Part shown: one piece after another, positions 17,386 to 25,697 of the stretch
Layout: each line of letters begins with the position of its first letter
How positions within the stretch are numbered: the stretch's first letter is position 1
Assembly (NCBI GenBank): GCA_964458545.1
Contig: CAYWJF010000004.1
Span: 1 to 47,474 of the forward strand
DNA length: 47,474 bases
Direction of reading: 5' to 3'
From: JAYFNU01 sp964458545
GTDB lineage: Bacteria > Bacillota > Clostridia > Oscillospirales > Ruminococcaceae
The notes under the pieces: generated by a model
Told to the model about the DNA's origin: nothing
The model's database searches: none
The model's input: the letters and a program-made list of their open reading frames with translations, nothing else
Program-made: the position numbers and the translations under genes

Positions 17386-20300
17386 TTATCCTGAACCTCC
17401 TCACTTGTAGGCTCACAGAATAGGTTATCCACGCTTTCTATCTTGCGGGTTTTATTGCTTCTGTCCTTTCGGCAGACCGCGGCGTAGTCACAATGGTCGC
17501 ACGCAAGCTTACCGTCGCTCTTTTCGGTGGGGACCGCCTCGATTTTTCCCTCATACAGAGCCGACGCCAGTTCAGTAACAATGCCGTCAATATGCCGTTT
17601 TATCCTTCCAAACTTTTCAAGAGAAGCAAGCTTCTCCGTCTTTTTCGGCATGCCGTCCTTATTTAAGGTAACGGGAATAAAAACGCCGCTTACGCTGCGC
17701 TCCATTGCCTTTATTACGGGCTCTTGCTCATATAGAAGCCCGTCCATTCTATAAGACTTCTTCGCTTCGTCCTCAGCGTTCTTCGAATCGGCAACGGCTC
17801 GCGGGTCGCAAGGCATATACATTACCGCCGCTGGCACGGCGTTTTCGTAACGCCCGTTGTCCTTATCGCAAACGGTAAAGAGGTAAAGAAGCATCTGGAT
17901 ATTAAGCCCGTAGTACACGTCGGTAAGTGAAAATCGCTTTTCGCCCGTCTTGTAATCGACCACTCGGATATAGCTCTTTTCGTCCGCTTTCATAATGTCA
18001 ACGCGGTCAATTTTGCCCACGACGCGGACGGTTCTGCCGTCGGGAAGGGTATGCACAATCGGCTTTATACCTTCACTATCTGAAATTGGAAGCTCAAACT
18101 CGGCGGGGCGGAAGTCGCTTTCCTGCTGTTCCTCGCGAAGCCTTAAAAGTAGCCGCGCGGACTGCGCCTTTAGCCGTTCGAGCAGATAACCTATCCTCGC
18201 GTTCGTGTTGGCAAGGTCGCCCATTCGCTCCCTAATTACCTTTTCGGCGGCTTCATATGCGAGCCTTTGAAGGTTGTCTTCGTCTGACGAGAGAAGGTCT
18301 CCCTTTAAGCCACGCATTACGATTTCAAGTACGGAATGGACAAAGGTGCCAGCCTCAAGAGGTGAAATTTCCGCCTTTTTAAGTGGCTCGACCTTCATTA
18401 TGTATTTCATAAAGAAACTGAACGGGCATTGCTCATAGGCTTCTATCCGACTCGCGGAAAGGTACAGGTTTTGTCCTAACGTCTTTTCCATTTCACTCTG
18501 GTTTGCTATCCTATGAGAAGCCTCTGATGCGGCATTTTTAACGAGTAAAGCCGCGTTTTTCGCTTTTGATTCCTCAAACGCCTTCATTAACGCTTCGTCC
18601 TTCGCCTCGGCGGCAAGCGCATACGCGCGAAGGGCGGTTTCGTCGTTAACGACGAAACGCGCGGCCGCTTTCTGCGAAAGCGGCGCGCCCACCGCGTTCC
18701 TTTCAAGGAACGCGGCGACCTTCGCGCTCACCGAAAGCGCTGAGCCGCTCTGGTTGGATTTTGCGTAGCAAAGATAAAGCCGTTCGCTTGCCGCCGTAAC
18801 GGCGCGGTAGAGAAAGTGCTCCTCGCTCGCCGCGGAATCCTCAAAGCTGCGGCTGAGATTTACACCCTCGCCGCTTAAAACGTCACGCTCGGAAAAGGAG
18901 AGAAGCGGCGCGTCAAAGGACATCTTCGGAAAGATACCGTCGTTTAAGCCTAAAACGAAAACCGCGCGCGGGTTATTGAGTCTCATCCTGTTTGCCGCGC
19001 CAAAGCTTACCTCGCAAAGCGACGGCGGAATATCCGAAAGCGGCGTAGCGGCGGCTATAAGCGTAAGGTAACGCTTAATCTCCGCGGCGGAAAATTCGCC
19101 GTCAAGAATTTCGTAAAGCCCGTCAATAACGCGAAGAGCGGCGGAAGCCTCGGCGGTTTCCTTTTCGCCGAGCCGCTCAATTAGCTTAGTGGCGCCTGCC
19201 TTTTCAAAAAGCTCGTATACTTTTTTAATTATTTCTCTGTTTGCAAGAGATTTCACACTCTCTATGTAGCCGCCAATAAGCTCAACCGCCCGCCCGCGCG
19301 CCGATTCTATAATCTGAAGCCGCGCCGTGTCGGGTTTCGCGTCTAAACCATCCGGGTTCTTGGTAAAGGGCGCGTACCAAGCGCCGCCGTCTATATTCCA
19401 GACGAAGGCATAATTAGAGAGTAAATCCACCGCCTCGTCCGAGATGTCGAAAAGCGAGGTTTTTAAAAGCGAAATAAGCCTTTCGGTTTTAATACCGTCG
19501 GCAAGCGACAGCGCCGCAAGGAAGAAGCGAATAACGGGTGAGCCGAGCATATTGTCGGTGTCGTCAAGGAAAAGAGGAATACCGTAAAGCTCAAAGGTGC
19601 GCTTAACCGCAAAACGGTAACGCGAGGTGTCCCGTGCCACCACCGCGATATCGGAATAATCGTAGCCCTCGTCGCGCACAAGCGCGGTTATCTCGTCGGC
19701 TACCGCCTCCGCCTCGGAATACAGGTCGCTTCCCTCAATGAGGAATACGCCGTCAGAAGAGGGCTTATCAAGCCGTCCGTCGGCGAAAAAGCTTTCCACC
19801 GCCTTTAAACCGTCTGCCTTGAAGCGGTAAAGCTCGGTTAGTGAATTGGATATGTAAACCTCGCTTCCTCGCTTTTTTGCAAGAGAAGTAAGCATTCTTG
19901 CGTTCTTTCGAACAAAGCTAAAGCTGTCGTCTGTGTCGGAATAGATATCGTCGCAGCAGAAGGTGCAGTAAACCTCGTCTGCGGTAAGTATTATACCGCC
20001 TATCATCTGAAGCTCAGGCTCAGTAAAGCCCGTAAAGCCGTCGAAAAAGACGGTTTTTCCTTTGAAAAAGCTTGCGTTTTCGCAAAGCCTTGCCGCGTGC
20101 GTTAGCTCGTCTGCGCCGTCCTGAAAGCTCTTCTCGATTATACGTTCATATGCCGCCCAGATAAGCGAAAGCTCTCGTAACTTCGCTTGTGAAAGCGGGC
20201 TTGCTGTCTTTTCTGCGGCGCTAAAAAGTAGCTCGCTTGTAACTCCCGCGTTTTTAAGCTCGTTAATCACGTCGGAAGCGAGTGAAAAGAAGGCGGGGTC

Positions 20301-20633
20301 GTTTTTATGGCGGCGGTAAAAGACAATCTCGTCGCCGAGGGAGTGTACCGCCTGCCTTAAAAGCACCGCGCGAAGCGGGTCGTTTATCATACGCTTAATT
20401 CCGCCGCCGCACTCATTAAAAACGTCGCGGCAGAGTCTTTTAAAATTCTTAACCTCAGCGAGCTGCGCCGACGCACCCTTTAAGCGTAGCGCAAGGTCTC
20501 GCTCAAAATAGAAGGACGCCTGTTCGGGCACAACGATAAGGCAGGGCTTGCCCTCTGCGGTTTTCTTTTCTACCGTCTTCATTACGGCTTCGCTCTTGCC
20601 GCTTCCCGCGCGTCCGATAATAAGCCTTAACAC
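17382..20633 (-). CDS. addB: ATP-dependent helicase/nuclease subunit B
   Basis: Second subunit of AddAB. It starts with GTG, 7-8 nt after AAAGGAGG. The 1083-residue product opens with Walker A GRAGSGKS (7-14) and the AddB-type LIVVPEQASFYFERDLAL. The C-terminal RecB-like nuclease domain has VGKIDRVDI and IRVVDYKTGEK. Four Cys expected to hold the AddB 4Fe-4S cluster are present: one in YEQCPFSFFMKY and three near the C terminus in CDHCDYAAVC. Domain order and length fit the family. Translationally coupled to addA. Confidence 0.95.
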   Translation of the reverse strand: MLRLIIGRAGSGKSEAVMKTVEKKTAEGKPCLIVVPEQASFYFERDLALRLKGASAQLAEVKNFKRLCRDVFNECGGGIKRMINDPLRAVLLRQAVHSLGDEIVFYRRHKNDPAFFSLASDVINELKNAGVTSELLFSAAEKTASPLSQAKLRELSLIWAAYERIIEKSFQDGADELTHAARLCENASFFKGKTVFFDGFTGFTEPELQMIGGIILTADEVYCTFCCDDIYSDTDDSFSFVRKNARMLTSLAKKRGSEVYISNSLTELYRFKADGLKAVESFFADGRLDKPSSDGVFLIEGSDLYSEAEAVADEITALVRDEGYDYSDIAVVARDTSRYRFAVKRTFELYGIPLFLDDTDNMLGSPVIRFFLAALSLADGIKTERLISLLKTSLFDISDEAVDLLSNYAFVWNIDGGAWYAPFTKNPDGLDAKPDTARLQIIESARGRAVELIGGYIESVKSLANREIIKKVYELFEKAGATKLIERLGEKETAEASAALRVIDGLYEILDGEFSAAEIKRYLTLIAAATPLSDIPPSLCEVSFGAANRMRLNNPRAVFVLGLNDGIFPKMSFDAPLLSFSERDVLSGEGVNLSRSFEDSAASEEHFLYRAVTAASERLYLCYAKSNQSGSALSVSAKVAAFLERNAVGAPLSQKAAARFVVNDETALRAYALAAEAKDEALMKAFEESKAKNAALLVKNAASEASHRIANQSEMEKTLGQNLYLSASRIEAYEQCPFSFFMKYIMKVEPLKKAEISPLEAGTFVHSVLEIVMRGLKGDLLSSDEDNLQRLAYEAAEKVIRERMGDLANTNARIGYLLERLKAQSARLLLRLREEQQESDFRPAEFELPISDSEGIKPIVHTLPDGRTVRVVGKIDRVDIMKADEKSYIRVVDYKTGEKRFSLTDVYYGLNIQMLLYLFTVCDKDNGRYENAVPAAVMYMPCDPRAVADSKNAEDEAKKSYRMDGLLYEQEPVIKAMERSVSGVFIPVTLNKDGMPKKTEKLASLEKFGRIKRHIDGIVTELASALYEGKIEAVPTEKSDGKLACDHCDYAAVCRKDRSNKTRKIESVDNLFCEPTSEEVQDK

Positions 20634-20663
20634 CCGAACCGCCTCCTTTAAAGTGATAGTTAA

Positions 20664-20692
20664 ATTCTACAACAACATTTGTTCTTTTTCAA
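20664..20692 (-). promoter_or_regulatory. Promoter of addBA
   Basis: On the minus strand TTGAAA (20687-20692) and TAGAAT (20664-20669) with a 17-nt spacer, about 31 bp before the addB GTG start. Confidence 0.65.
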
Positions 20693-20744
20693 TCGGGAAT
20701 ATGCCCAAATCATAACCACGCCTCTTAGACGTGATATTGATTAT

Positions 20745-20774
20745 AAAAAAGCCGCGCGCATCGTCAGCGCACGG
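20745..20774 (-). terminator. Intrinsic terminator overlapping the end of spoIIR
   Basis: On the minus strand CCGTGCGC and GCGCGCGG (one G-T wobble) form a stem with a 7-nt loop, followed by a run of T (CTTTTTTATAAT). The 5' arm lies inside the last codons of spoIIR. Confidence 0.75.
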
Positions 20775-21369
20775 TTTCTTTTTTAAATAGCGCTTGAAAT
20801 AGTTCTTCTATTTTAAAACGTATTTCATACTCTTCATATTCGGTTGTTATCTCGCGCTCCTCGTCTGTGTAGCTTTCAAGCGCCTCATACTCCATCGCGC
20901 CCGAAAGGCAGACAGCGGGGTAGAGCATACACCACCAGTTCTTACCCTCTGCGTCACCCAAAACTATTCGCACGGCGTCATAGCTGCCAGCCGGAAGCGT
21001 AAGCTCGCCATAGCTTCGTTCATCAAAGTAGGTTTCGCAAAGGCTCGCGCTCGCTCCGTAAGAGAAGCCGTTTTCCCGAAGAGTCTTCTCTGCGGTGGCT
21101 TCAAACAGGGGAAGGGAAGCTTCAACCGCGCTTAGCATATCGCTCTTACTGTTAGCGCTACTTGCAAGGAAAAAAGATTCTTTAAGTATAGCGTCGCGTA
21201 CAAGTAGCTTTACCGACTGGTCCGCCTCGTTGTCTGAGTTTGCAATAATATGAAGTCTCAGCGTGTCGCCGCGAAGCCTTTCGCACGCGGCTGAAAACGG
21301 AAGCTGTGCCGATACCGAAACGATACCGATAACAAGCGCAAGGATAAGTGAAAGCTCAAATTTTTTCAT
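20764..21369 (-). CDS. spoIIR: Stage II sporulation protein R
   Basis: Secreted forespore signalling protein that triggers SpoIIGA to process pro-sigma-E in the mother cell. The 201-residue product has an N-terminal signal peptide (about residues 1-22) and the two hallmark segments of the family: LRLHIIANSDNEADQSVKL near the mature N terminus, and LPAGSYDAVRIVLGDAEGKN followed by WWCMLYPAVC. It shows that the organism belongs to a spore-forming lineage. In Bacillus the gene is sigma-F-dependent; I could not see a convincing sigma-F promoter here. A stable hairpin covers the region where its ribosome-binding site would be. Confidence 0.93.
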   Translation of the reverse strand: MKKFELSLILALVIGIVSVSAQLPFSAACERLRGDTLRLHIIANSDNEADQSVKLLVRDAILKESFFLASSANSKSDMLSAVEASLPLFEATAEKTLRENGFSYGASASLCETYFDERSYGELTLPAGSYDAVRIVLGDAEGKNWWCMLYPAVCLSGAMEYEALESYTDEEREITTEYEEYEIRFKIEELFQALFKKETVR

Positions 21370-21373
21370 AATA

Positions 21374-21414
21374 AAACGCCCGCCTTTTCATTTCTGAAAA
21401 GAGCATTGGCGTTT
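21374..21414 (-). promoter_or_regulatory. Two-tier hairpin just before spoIIR (terminator and/or RBS sequestration)
   Basis: On the minus strand AAACGCC pairs with GGCGTTT (outer 7 bp), and CTTTTCA pairs with TGAAAAG around a GAAA tetraloop (inner 7 bp). The structure ends 4 nt before the spoIIR ATG and is followed by TATTATG. It lies 17 bp after the ispE stop. It could end the ispE operon, or hide the spoIIR ribosome-binding site on read-through mRNA. Confidence 0.65.
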
Positions 21415-21431
21415 GTAAAGGATTTATTCAG

Positions 21432-22313
21432 CTATTTTTCATAAACAATGCGTACGCCCTGCCTTTCGGGCCGCGCGACATATACTAAGAAGCCGCGTCC
21501 GAAAAGCTTTGTCTTGCACTTCTTCGCGGCGAGCATATCGGGGAAGATACCGAAGACCGCCGCTCCGCTGCCCGTAAGCGACGCTCCGAGCGCGCCCTCG
21601 GCGAGGAGGGTGGAGATAAGTCTTTCGGTGGTCTCGTCGGTCTCTATAGTCGCGAAGGCGTTGCACAAAAGCGCCGCCGCGCCTGAGCTGTCGCCGTTTT
21701 TAAGAGCTTCTGTCATTTTAGTCGTTTCGGGCTTTTTAAAGGGCTTACCGTCGTCGAAGAGCCGAAACGCCTCGGTCGTGGAGCGTCCTCTTCGCGGCAT
21801 AAGGATAACAAGACAGAAGTCGGCGTTATATTCAATAGGCTCAATTATTTCGCCGATACCCGAAACAAGCGCGGGTCTTCCCACTACGCAGTAGGGCACG
21901 TCAGCGCCTATATCCGCTGCTATAGAACAAAGCTCGCCCTCGGTAAGACCGAGCGAAAAAAGCCGATTTAAGCCGATAAGAGTTGCCGCGGCGTCTGCCG
22001 AACCGCCGCCGAGCCCCGCCTTTGTAGGTATTCGTTTTGTTATGTCAATTTCGAGGTTGGGAAGCGGTTTGTTGAGCGCTTCAAAAAGCTTAGCCGCCGC
22101 CTTGTAAGCGAGGTTTTTTTCATAACGGGGAAGAAACCGCGCGTTAGAGGTTATTCGCACCCCGCTTTTCTGCGAGCGTTTAATAATTATCTCGTCGGAG
22201 AGGTTGACGCAGATATTGACCATCTCCAAAAGGTGATAGCCGTCCTCTCGCACGCCCGTTATATCGAGCGTGAGGTTAAGCTTTGCGTTTGCGGAAAGTT
22301 TTATCTCCCTCAT
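21432..22313 (-). CDS. ispE: 4-diphosphocytidyl-2-C-methyl-D-erythritol kinase
   Basis: GHMP-family kinase of the MEP isoprenoid pathway; phosphorylates the 2-hydroxyl of CDP-methylerythritol. The start is the ATG at 22313, whose A is shared with the TAA stop of the preceding gene; a longer upstream frame lies inside that gene. The 293-residue product has SANAKLNLTLDITG at the N terminus, the GHMP ATP loop PTKAGLGGGSADAAATL, DIGADVPYCV, and GASLTGSGAAVFG near the C terminus. It is the fourth gene of the lrp operon, an unusual place for ispE, which often sits near purR or ksgA. Confidence 0.95.
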   Translation of the reverse strand: MREIKLSANAKLNLTLDITGVREDGYHLLEMVNICVNLSDEIIIKRSQKSGVRITSNARFLPRYEKNLAYKAAAKLFEALNKPLPNLEIDITKRIPTKAGLGGGSADAAATLIGLNRLFSLGLTEGELCSIAADIGADVPYCVVGRPALVSGIGEIIEPIEYNADFCLVILMPRRGRSTTEAFRLFDDGKPFKKPETTKMTEALKNGDSSGAAALLCNAFATIETDETTERLISTLLAEGALGASLTGSGAAVFGIFPDMLAAKKCKTKLFGRGFLVYVARPERQGVRIVYEK

Positions 22314-23467
22314 TAGCGAAGAACCCTGAAAACAAGATTTTTGCGTATCTCTATAGCCCTTTCGGGACAAACCTCGTGACAGCAAAAGCAGCTAATGCAG
22401 GCTTTGTGGTTAATATGCGCATATCTGCCGCCCTGTTTTTTCGCAATAAGCTCTATTGTTTTTTGCGGACAAACCTCAGCGCAGTTGCCGCAGCCGACGC
22501 ACTTTTCTTTCAATATGTAGGGCTTTGAGACAAGCTTTTTTCTAAAGATATACTTTAACCCCTTCTTCATTGGACGGGGAAATTCGTCGGTACAGTCAGT
22601 AGCGTGGGTGAAGGGCAGCTTTGTGTCGGTAATAGGTGAGTCGATAAGCGTTCTGTCGCCGATAATCGAAATATCGTGAACGTCCTCGGGCGCAAGCCCA
22701 CGCTTTACCGATTCGTCCACCGTCGCCGCGATTTTGCGCGGAATGCCTATACAGTGCGCCGCCGCGCGGTCAACATAATAAGGGTTTAAGCCGCCTATAA
22801 TAAAACCGAAGCTGCGGGGCGTTCCGCCAGAGGGACCGTCGCCCTCCATACCGACCACCGCGTCTATAATCGAAAGGTCGGGCTTAACGATATCGCAAAG
22901 CTCTAAGACCGAGCCGCAGAAAATCTCGCGCTCGGGGAAATGAAAGTGGTGCTCGGTTTTCTGAAGCCCCGGTATAACGCCGAAGATATTCTTAACCGCG
23001 CCCGTCATTCCCGCCATAGCGTGGGTTTTTAGCTTTGCGACGTTAATAAGAACGTCGCGCTCAAGCATAGAGTTTACTATTTCAAAGCGGTGCGTGCCGC
23101 TTGTTTTAAAGGTGCTTGAAAAATCGTAATTAAGTCGAACGCCGTTTCCTTCAAGCGGAAGTATGCCGCAACCGGAATATATGCTTTTCATTCTGGAGTT
23201 TGAAAAAGGTCCCGACGGGCAGTCGGCAATAAGTATATCCTTCACGTGGCGTTTTTTAAGCGAAGCTATAACAGCCTGAACTACGGCGGGGTGGGTAGTT
23301 ACCGCTTCTTCCGGCGCGGCTTTCATTAATAGGTTAAGCTTTACTACAACGCGCGAGGACGGCTTTAGAAGCTTGTCTATCCCGCTGTTTTTAAAGATAA
23401 GCTCTACTGCCTCGTCCACGCCCGCCTGCTCGTAGGAGGGTGTATTTTTGATTATGACCTCGTTCAT
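22313..23467 (-). CDS. DUF362 domain protein with C-terminal 2[4Fe-4S] ferredoxin domain
   Basis: 384 residues. An N-terminal DUF362 domain covers about 1-290, with RVVVKLNLLMKAAPEEAVTT, LINVAKLKTHAMAGMTGAVKN and DAVVGMEGDGPSGG as typical segments. A bacterial ferredoxin module follows, with CVGCGNCAEVCP and CISCFCCHEVCP, enough for two 4Fe-4S clusters. The family's reaction is not established; members are treated as iron-sulfur oxidoreductase-like proteins. It overlaps the aminotransferase gene by 4 bp and ispE by 1 bp, so it is expressed with both. No function is claimed beyond likely electron transfer. Confidence 0.9.
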   Translation of the reverse strand: MNEVIIKNTPSYEQAGVDEAVELIFKNSGIDKLLKPSSRVVVKLNLLMKAAPEEAVTTHPAVVQAVIASLKKRHVKDILIADCPSGPFSNSRMKSIYSGCGILPLEGNGVRLNYDFSSTFKTSGTHRFEIVNSMLERDVLINVAKLKTHAMAGMTGAVKNIFGVIPGLQKTEHHFHFPEREIFCGSVLELCDIVKPDLSIIDAVVGMEGDGPSGGTPRSFGFIIGGLNPYYVDRAAAHCIGIPRKIAATVDESVKRGLAPEDVHDISIIGDRTLIDSPITDTKLPFTHATDCTDEFPRPMKKGLKYIFRKKLVSKPYILKEKCVGCGNCAEVCPQKTIELIAKKQGGRYAHINHKACISCFCCHEVCPERAIEIRKNLVFRVLR

Positions 23468-24642
23468 TTTTGAAGCTCCGTAAGGAATTCTCCTATCCTC
23501 TTTATCGCCTCTGCGAGATGCGCCACGGAGTAGGAGTAGGAAACGCGGATAAAGCCCTCGCCGCAGTCGCCGAAGGCGTCGCCCGGCACAACCGCTATAT
23601 GCTTTGAATAGAGCAGCTTTTCGCAGAATTCAAGCGAGGTCATACCCGTGATTTTAATTGACGGGAAGACGTAGAACGCGCCTTCCGGCTCGAAGCAGGT
23701 AAGCCCGAGCTTATTAAAGGAATCGACCACGAAGCGGCGGCGCATAGCGTATTCGTTTACCATAGCCTCTACCGAGTCGTCGCATTCCGAAAGCGCCGTA
23801 ATAGCGGCGTACTGGCTTGTTGTCGGCGCGCACATAATAGCAAATTGATGAAGCTTTAGCATCTGCTTAATAATAGGTGCGGGTCCGCAGGCATAGCCCA
23901 AACGCCAGCCTGTCATTGCGTACGCCTTCGAGAAGCCCTGAACAACAACCGTTCTGTCCCACATATCCTGCGAAAGAGAAGCGATAGACACGTGCTTCGC
24001 TTCGCCGTAGGTGAGCTCGGCGTATATTTCGTCGGAAAGCACGATTATATCCGTGCCCTCTAAAACCTTCGCTATCTCCTCAAGGTGCCGCCTTCTCATA
24101 ACGGCGCCCGTGGGGTTGTTCGGGAAGGGGAAGATAAGTAGCTTTGTTTTATCGGTTATCGCCACTTTTAGCTCGTCCGCCGTTAACCGGAAGGCGTTTT
24201 CCGCCTTGGTTTCGACTATAACCACCTTCGCGTCGCACATACGCGCTATAGGCTCGTACGCGACAAAGCTGGGCATAGGTATAATGACCTCGTCACCCGC
24301 TTCTATAAGCGAGCGCATACAAAGGTCTATCGCCTCAGAGCCGCCTACCGTTACGGTAACCTCGGTTTTAGAATCGTAGGTGAGACCAAAGCGGCGAAGC
24401 ATATATTTCGATATCTCGTCGCGAAGCTCGTTCATACCCGCGTTCGCGGTGTACCACGTTTTACCGCGCTCAAGCGAGGTTATGCCCGCGTCTCGTATCT
24501 TCCACGGCGTAACAAAGTCGGGCTCGCCGACTCCGAGCGAGATACACTCGGGCATATCCGCGGCAAGGCTGAAAAAGCGGCGTATCCCTGAGGGCTTTAG
24601 CTTTTGCACCTTGTCGTTAAGAAGCTTTTCGTAATTAATCAC
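23464..24642 (-). CDS. Class I/II PLP-dependent aminotransferase
   Basis: 392-residue fold-type I aminotransferase of the aspartate/aromatic type (PatA/AspB-like). It has SLGVGEPDF at the substrate entrance, YTANAGMNELRDEI, FPNNPTGAVM with the PLP-contacting Asn (near 175-176), the PLP-ring Asp in LSDEIY (204), the Schiff-base Lys in GFSKAYAMTGWRLG (K239), and the carboxylate-binding Arg in EGFIRVSYS. The substrate cannot be decided by eye. Its start overlaps the stop of the lrp-family gene by 4 bp, suggesting the regulator responds to an amino acid that this enzyme handles. Confidence 0.93.
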   Translation of the reverse strand: MINYEKLLNDKVQKLKPSGIRRFFSLAADMPECISLGVGEPDFVTPWKIRDAGITSLERGKTWYTANAGMNELRDEISKYMLRRFGLTYDSKTEVTVTVGGSEAIDLCMRSLIEAGDEVIIPMPSFVAYEPIARMCDAKVVIVETKAENAFRLTADELKVAITDKTKLLIFPFPNNPTGAVMRRRHLEEIAKVLEGTDIIVLSDEIYAELTYGEAKHVSIASLSQDMWDRTVVVQGFSKAYAMTGWRLGYACGPAPIIKQMLKLHQFAIMCAPTTSQYAAITALSECDDSVEAMVNEYAMRRRFVVDSFNKLGLTCFEPEGAFYVFPSIKITGMTSLEFCEKLLYSKHIAVVPGDAFGDCGEGFIRVSYSYSVAHLAEAIKRIGEFLTELQK

Positions 24643-25118
24643 AGCGAGGTGAGACCCCTTTCGTCACCCTGCTCGCCCACAAGAGTAACGCCGTGCTCCT
24701 TGTAGACGCGAAGGATGAAGTGTGTGGCGGTGGAAAGGACGCTGTCCATTGGCGAAAGCTTTTTGGAAACGAACATAGCTATATCGCGGAAGGAGTTGCC
24801 CCGCACCGTAAGGGAAAGGTCGTAGCCGCCCGACATAAGGTAGACGTTATCGACCTCAGGGTACTTCGAGATTATAGAGGCGAACTCATCGAAGCCAAAA
24901 TCACGCTTCGGGCTAATGTTTACCTCAATAATGCTCTGGACAAGCTCGCTTCCCGCCTTTTCCCAGTTCACTATCGCCTGATAGCCCGCTATAATGCCGC
25001 TTGCCTGATATTCGTCCATCTTTGCGGCGACGGCGTCCTCGGTCAAGCCTGTAAGGCTCGCGAGCTGTTCGAGTGAAAGTCTGCCGTTCTCGGCTAAAAG
25101 CTTAAGCAGCGTATCCAT
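24639..25118 (-). CDS. Lrp/AsnC family transcriptional regulator
   Basis: 159 residues: an N-terminal winged helix-turn-helix (about 1-55, LLAENGRLSLEQLASLTGLTEDAVAAKM) and a C-terminal RAM/ligand-binding domain (VDNVYLMSGGYDLSLTVRG, SVLSTATHFILRVYKEHG). Lrp-family proteins are DNA-binding sensors of amino acids. It is the first gene of a four-gene operon with the aminotransferase, DUF362 protein and ispE, all overlapping. An imperfect inverted repeat lies just upstream of its promoter and could be an autoregulatory site. Confidence 0.93.
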   Translation of the reverse strand: MDTLLKLLAENGRLSLEQLASLTGLTEDAVAAKMDEYQASGIIAGYQAIVNWEKAGSELVQSIIEVNISPKRDFGFDEFASIISKYPEVDNVYLMSGGYDLSLTVRGNSFRDIAMFVSKKLSPMDSVLSTATHFILRVYKEHGVTLVGEQGDERGLTSL

Positions 25119-25148
25119 AAATACGTCCCCCTTAAATTTATTTTAATC

Positions 25149-25177
25149 ATTATATAGTAATTTTAAAGTAATGTAAA
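25149..25177 (-). promoter_or_regulatory. Promoter of the lrp operon
   Basis: On the minus strand TTTACA (25172-25177) and TATAAT (25149-25154) with a 17-nt spacer, about 31 bp before the start codon. Confidence 0.8.
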
Positions 25178-25180
25178 CCG

Positions 25181-25200
25181 CGCGATATGAATATCTCGCG
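25181..25200. promoter_or_regulatory. Imperfect inverted repeat upstream of the lrp promoter
   Basis: CGCGATATGAATATCTCGCG: arms CGCGATAT and ATAT(CT)CGCG, followed on the plus strand by TTTTTT. Its position, immediately upstream of the lrp -35, suits an operator. The T run would also allow a plus-strand terminator role, although no plus-strand gene ends nearby. Confidence 0.45.
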
Positions 25201-25247
25201 TTTTTTAGGTAAGAATAGCTATATCAAATCGTTTGGAGATGAGGAAA

Positions 25248-25454
25248 ATGATATTAAGAAACATAGCAATAACTCTATTAATAATTGGCGGGCTTAACTG
25301 GGGCTTAGTAGGCGCCTTGGACTTCAACCTCGTGGGCTGGATATGCGGCGGAAGCATGAGTATCCTTTCGCGTATTATCTATATCCTTGTGGGACTTTCG
25401 GCGATAATCGCCATATTTACGGCATACAGCTGTGAAAAAGAAAAAAACCGTTAG
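25248..25454 (+). CDS. DUF378 small membrane protein (YuzA-like)
   Basis: 68-residue protein with two transmembrane helices. The DUF378 hallmarks are visible: IAITLLIIGGLNWGLVG, followed by LVGWI, then a second helix with IIYILVGLSAI. The ATG at 25248 is chosen because GGAGATGAGG sits just upstream; earlier in-frame TTG and ATG codons overlap that site. Function of the family is unknown. It is divergent from lrp, with no clear promoter of its own. Confidence 0.85.
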   Translation: MILRNIAITLLIIGGLNWGLVGALDFNLVGWICGGSMSILSRIIYILVGLSAIIAIFTAYSCEKEKNR

Positions 25455-25632
25455 CAAACGCCTAAGGCGCGCGGCGCGGCGGGTTTCCTCGCAGGCTCTC
25501 TCGCTCAAAAGAAAAAGCCTAAAGCTCCTCTTGTGGATAGGCGCGCTTTTGGTCAGCGTGGTAAATGCCGTGACCATTAAAAAGGCGTTCAAATATCTTC
25601 GCAAGAAAGGCTTTAAGCCGAACGTTTCATAG
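25432..25632 (+). CDS. Small basic single-helix membrane protein
   Basis: Candidate 66-residue protein starting with GTG inside the end of the DUF378 gene (23-bp overlap). About 33 Lys/Arg-rich N-terminal residues precede one hydrophobic helix (LLLWIGALLVSVVNAVTI) and a basic C terminus. No ribosome-binding site is obvious, so it may rely on coupling to the upstream gene. It is followed directly by a strong terminator, which supports a real transcript. I do not recognise a family. Confidence 0.5.
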   Translation: MKKKKTVSKRLRRAARRVSSQALSLKRKSLKLLLWIGALLVSVVNAVTIKKAFKYLRKKGFKPNVS

Positions 25633-25653
25633 AAAAACGCTTATAAATTTATG

Positions 25654-25681
25654 AAGCCCCGCCGACACCTCGGCGGGGCTT
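25654..25681. terminator. Intrinsic terminator between convergent genes
   Basis: A 12-bp GC-rich stem AAGCCCCGCCGA / TCGGCGGGGCTT with a 4-nt loop and TTTA after it. It lies between the small membrane proteins and the convergent LRR lipoprotein gene, so it may act in both directions. Confidence 0.82.
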
Positions 25682-25697
25682 TACGGTTTAATTGATT

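Noticed and set aside
21372..21431. Sigma-F promoter for spoIIR
   Set aside because: No convincing sigma-F -35/-10 pair could be read upstream of the gene; the region is dominated by the hairpin.
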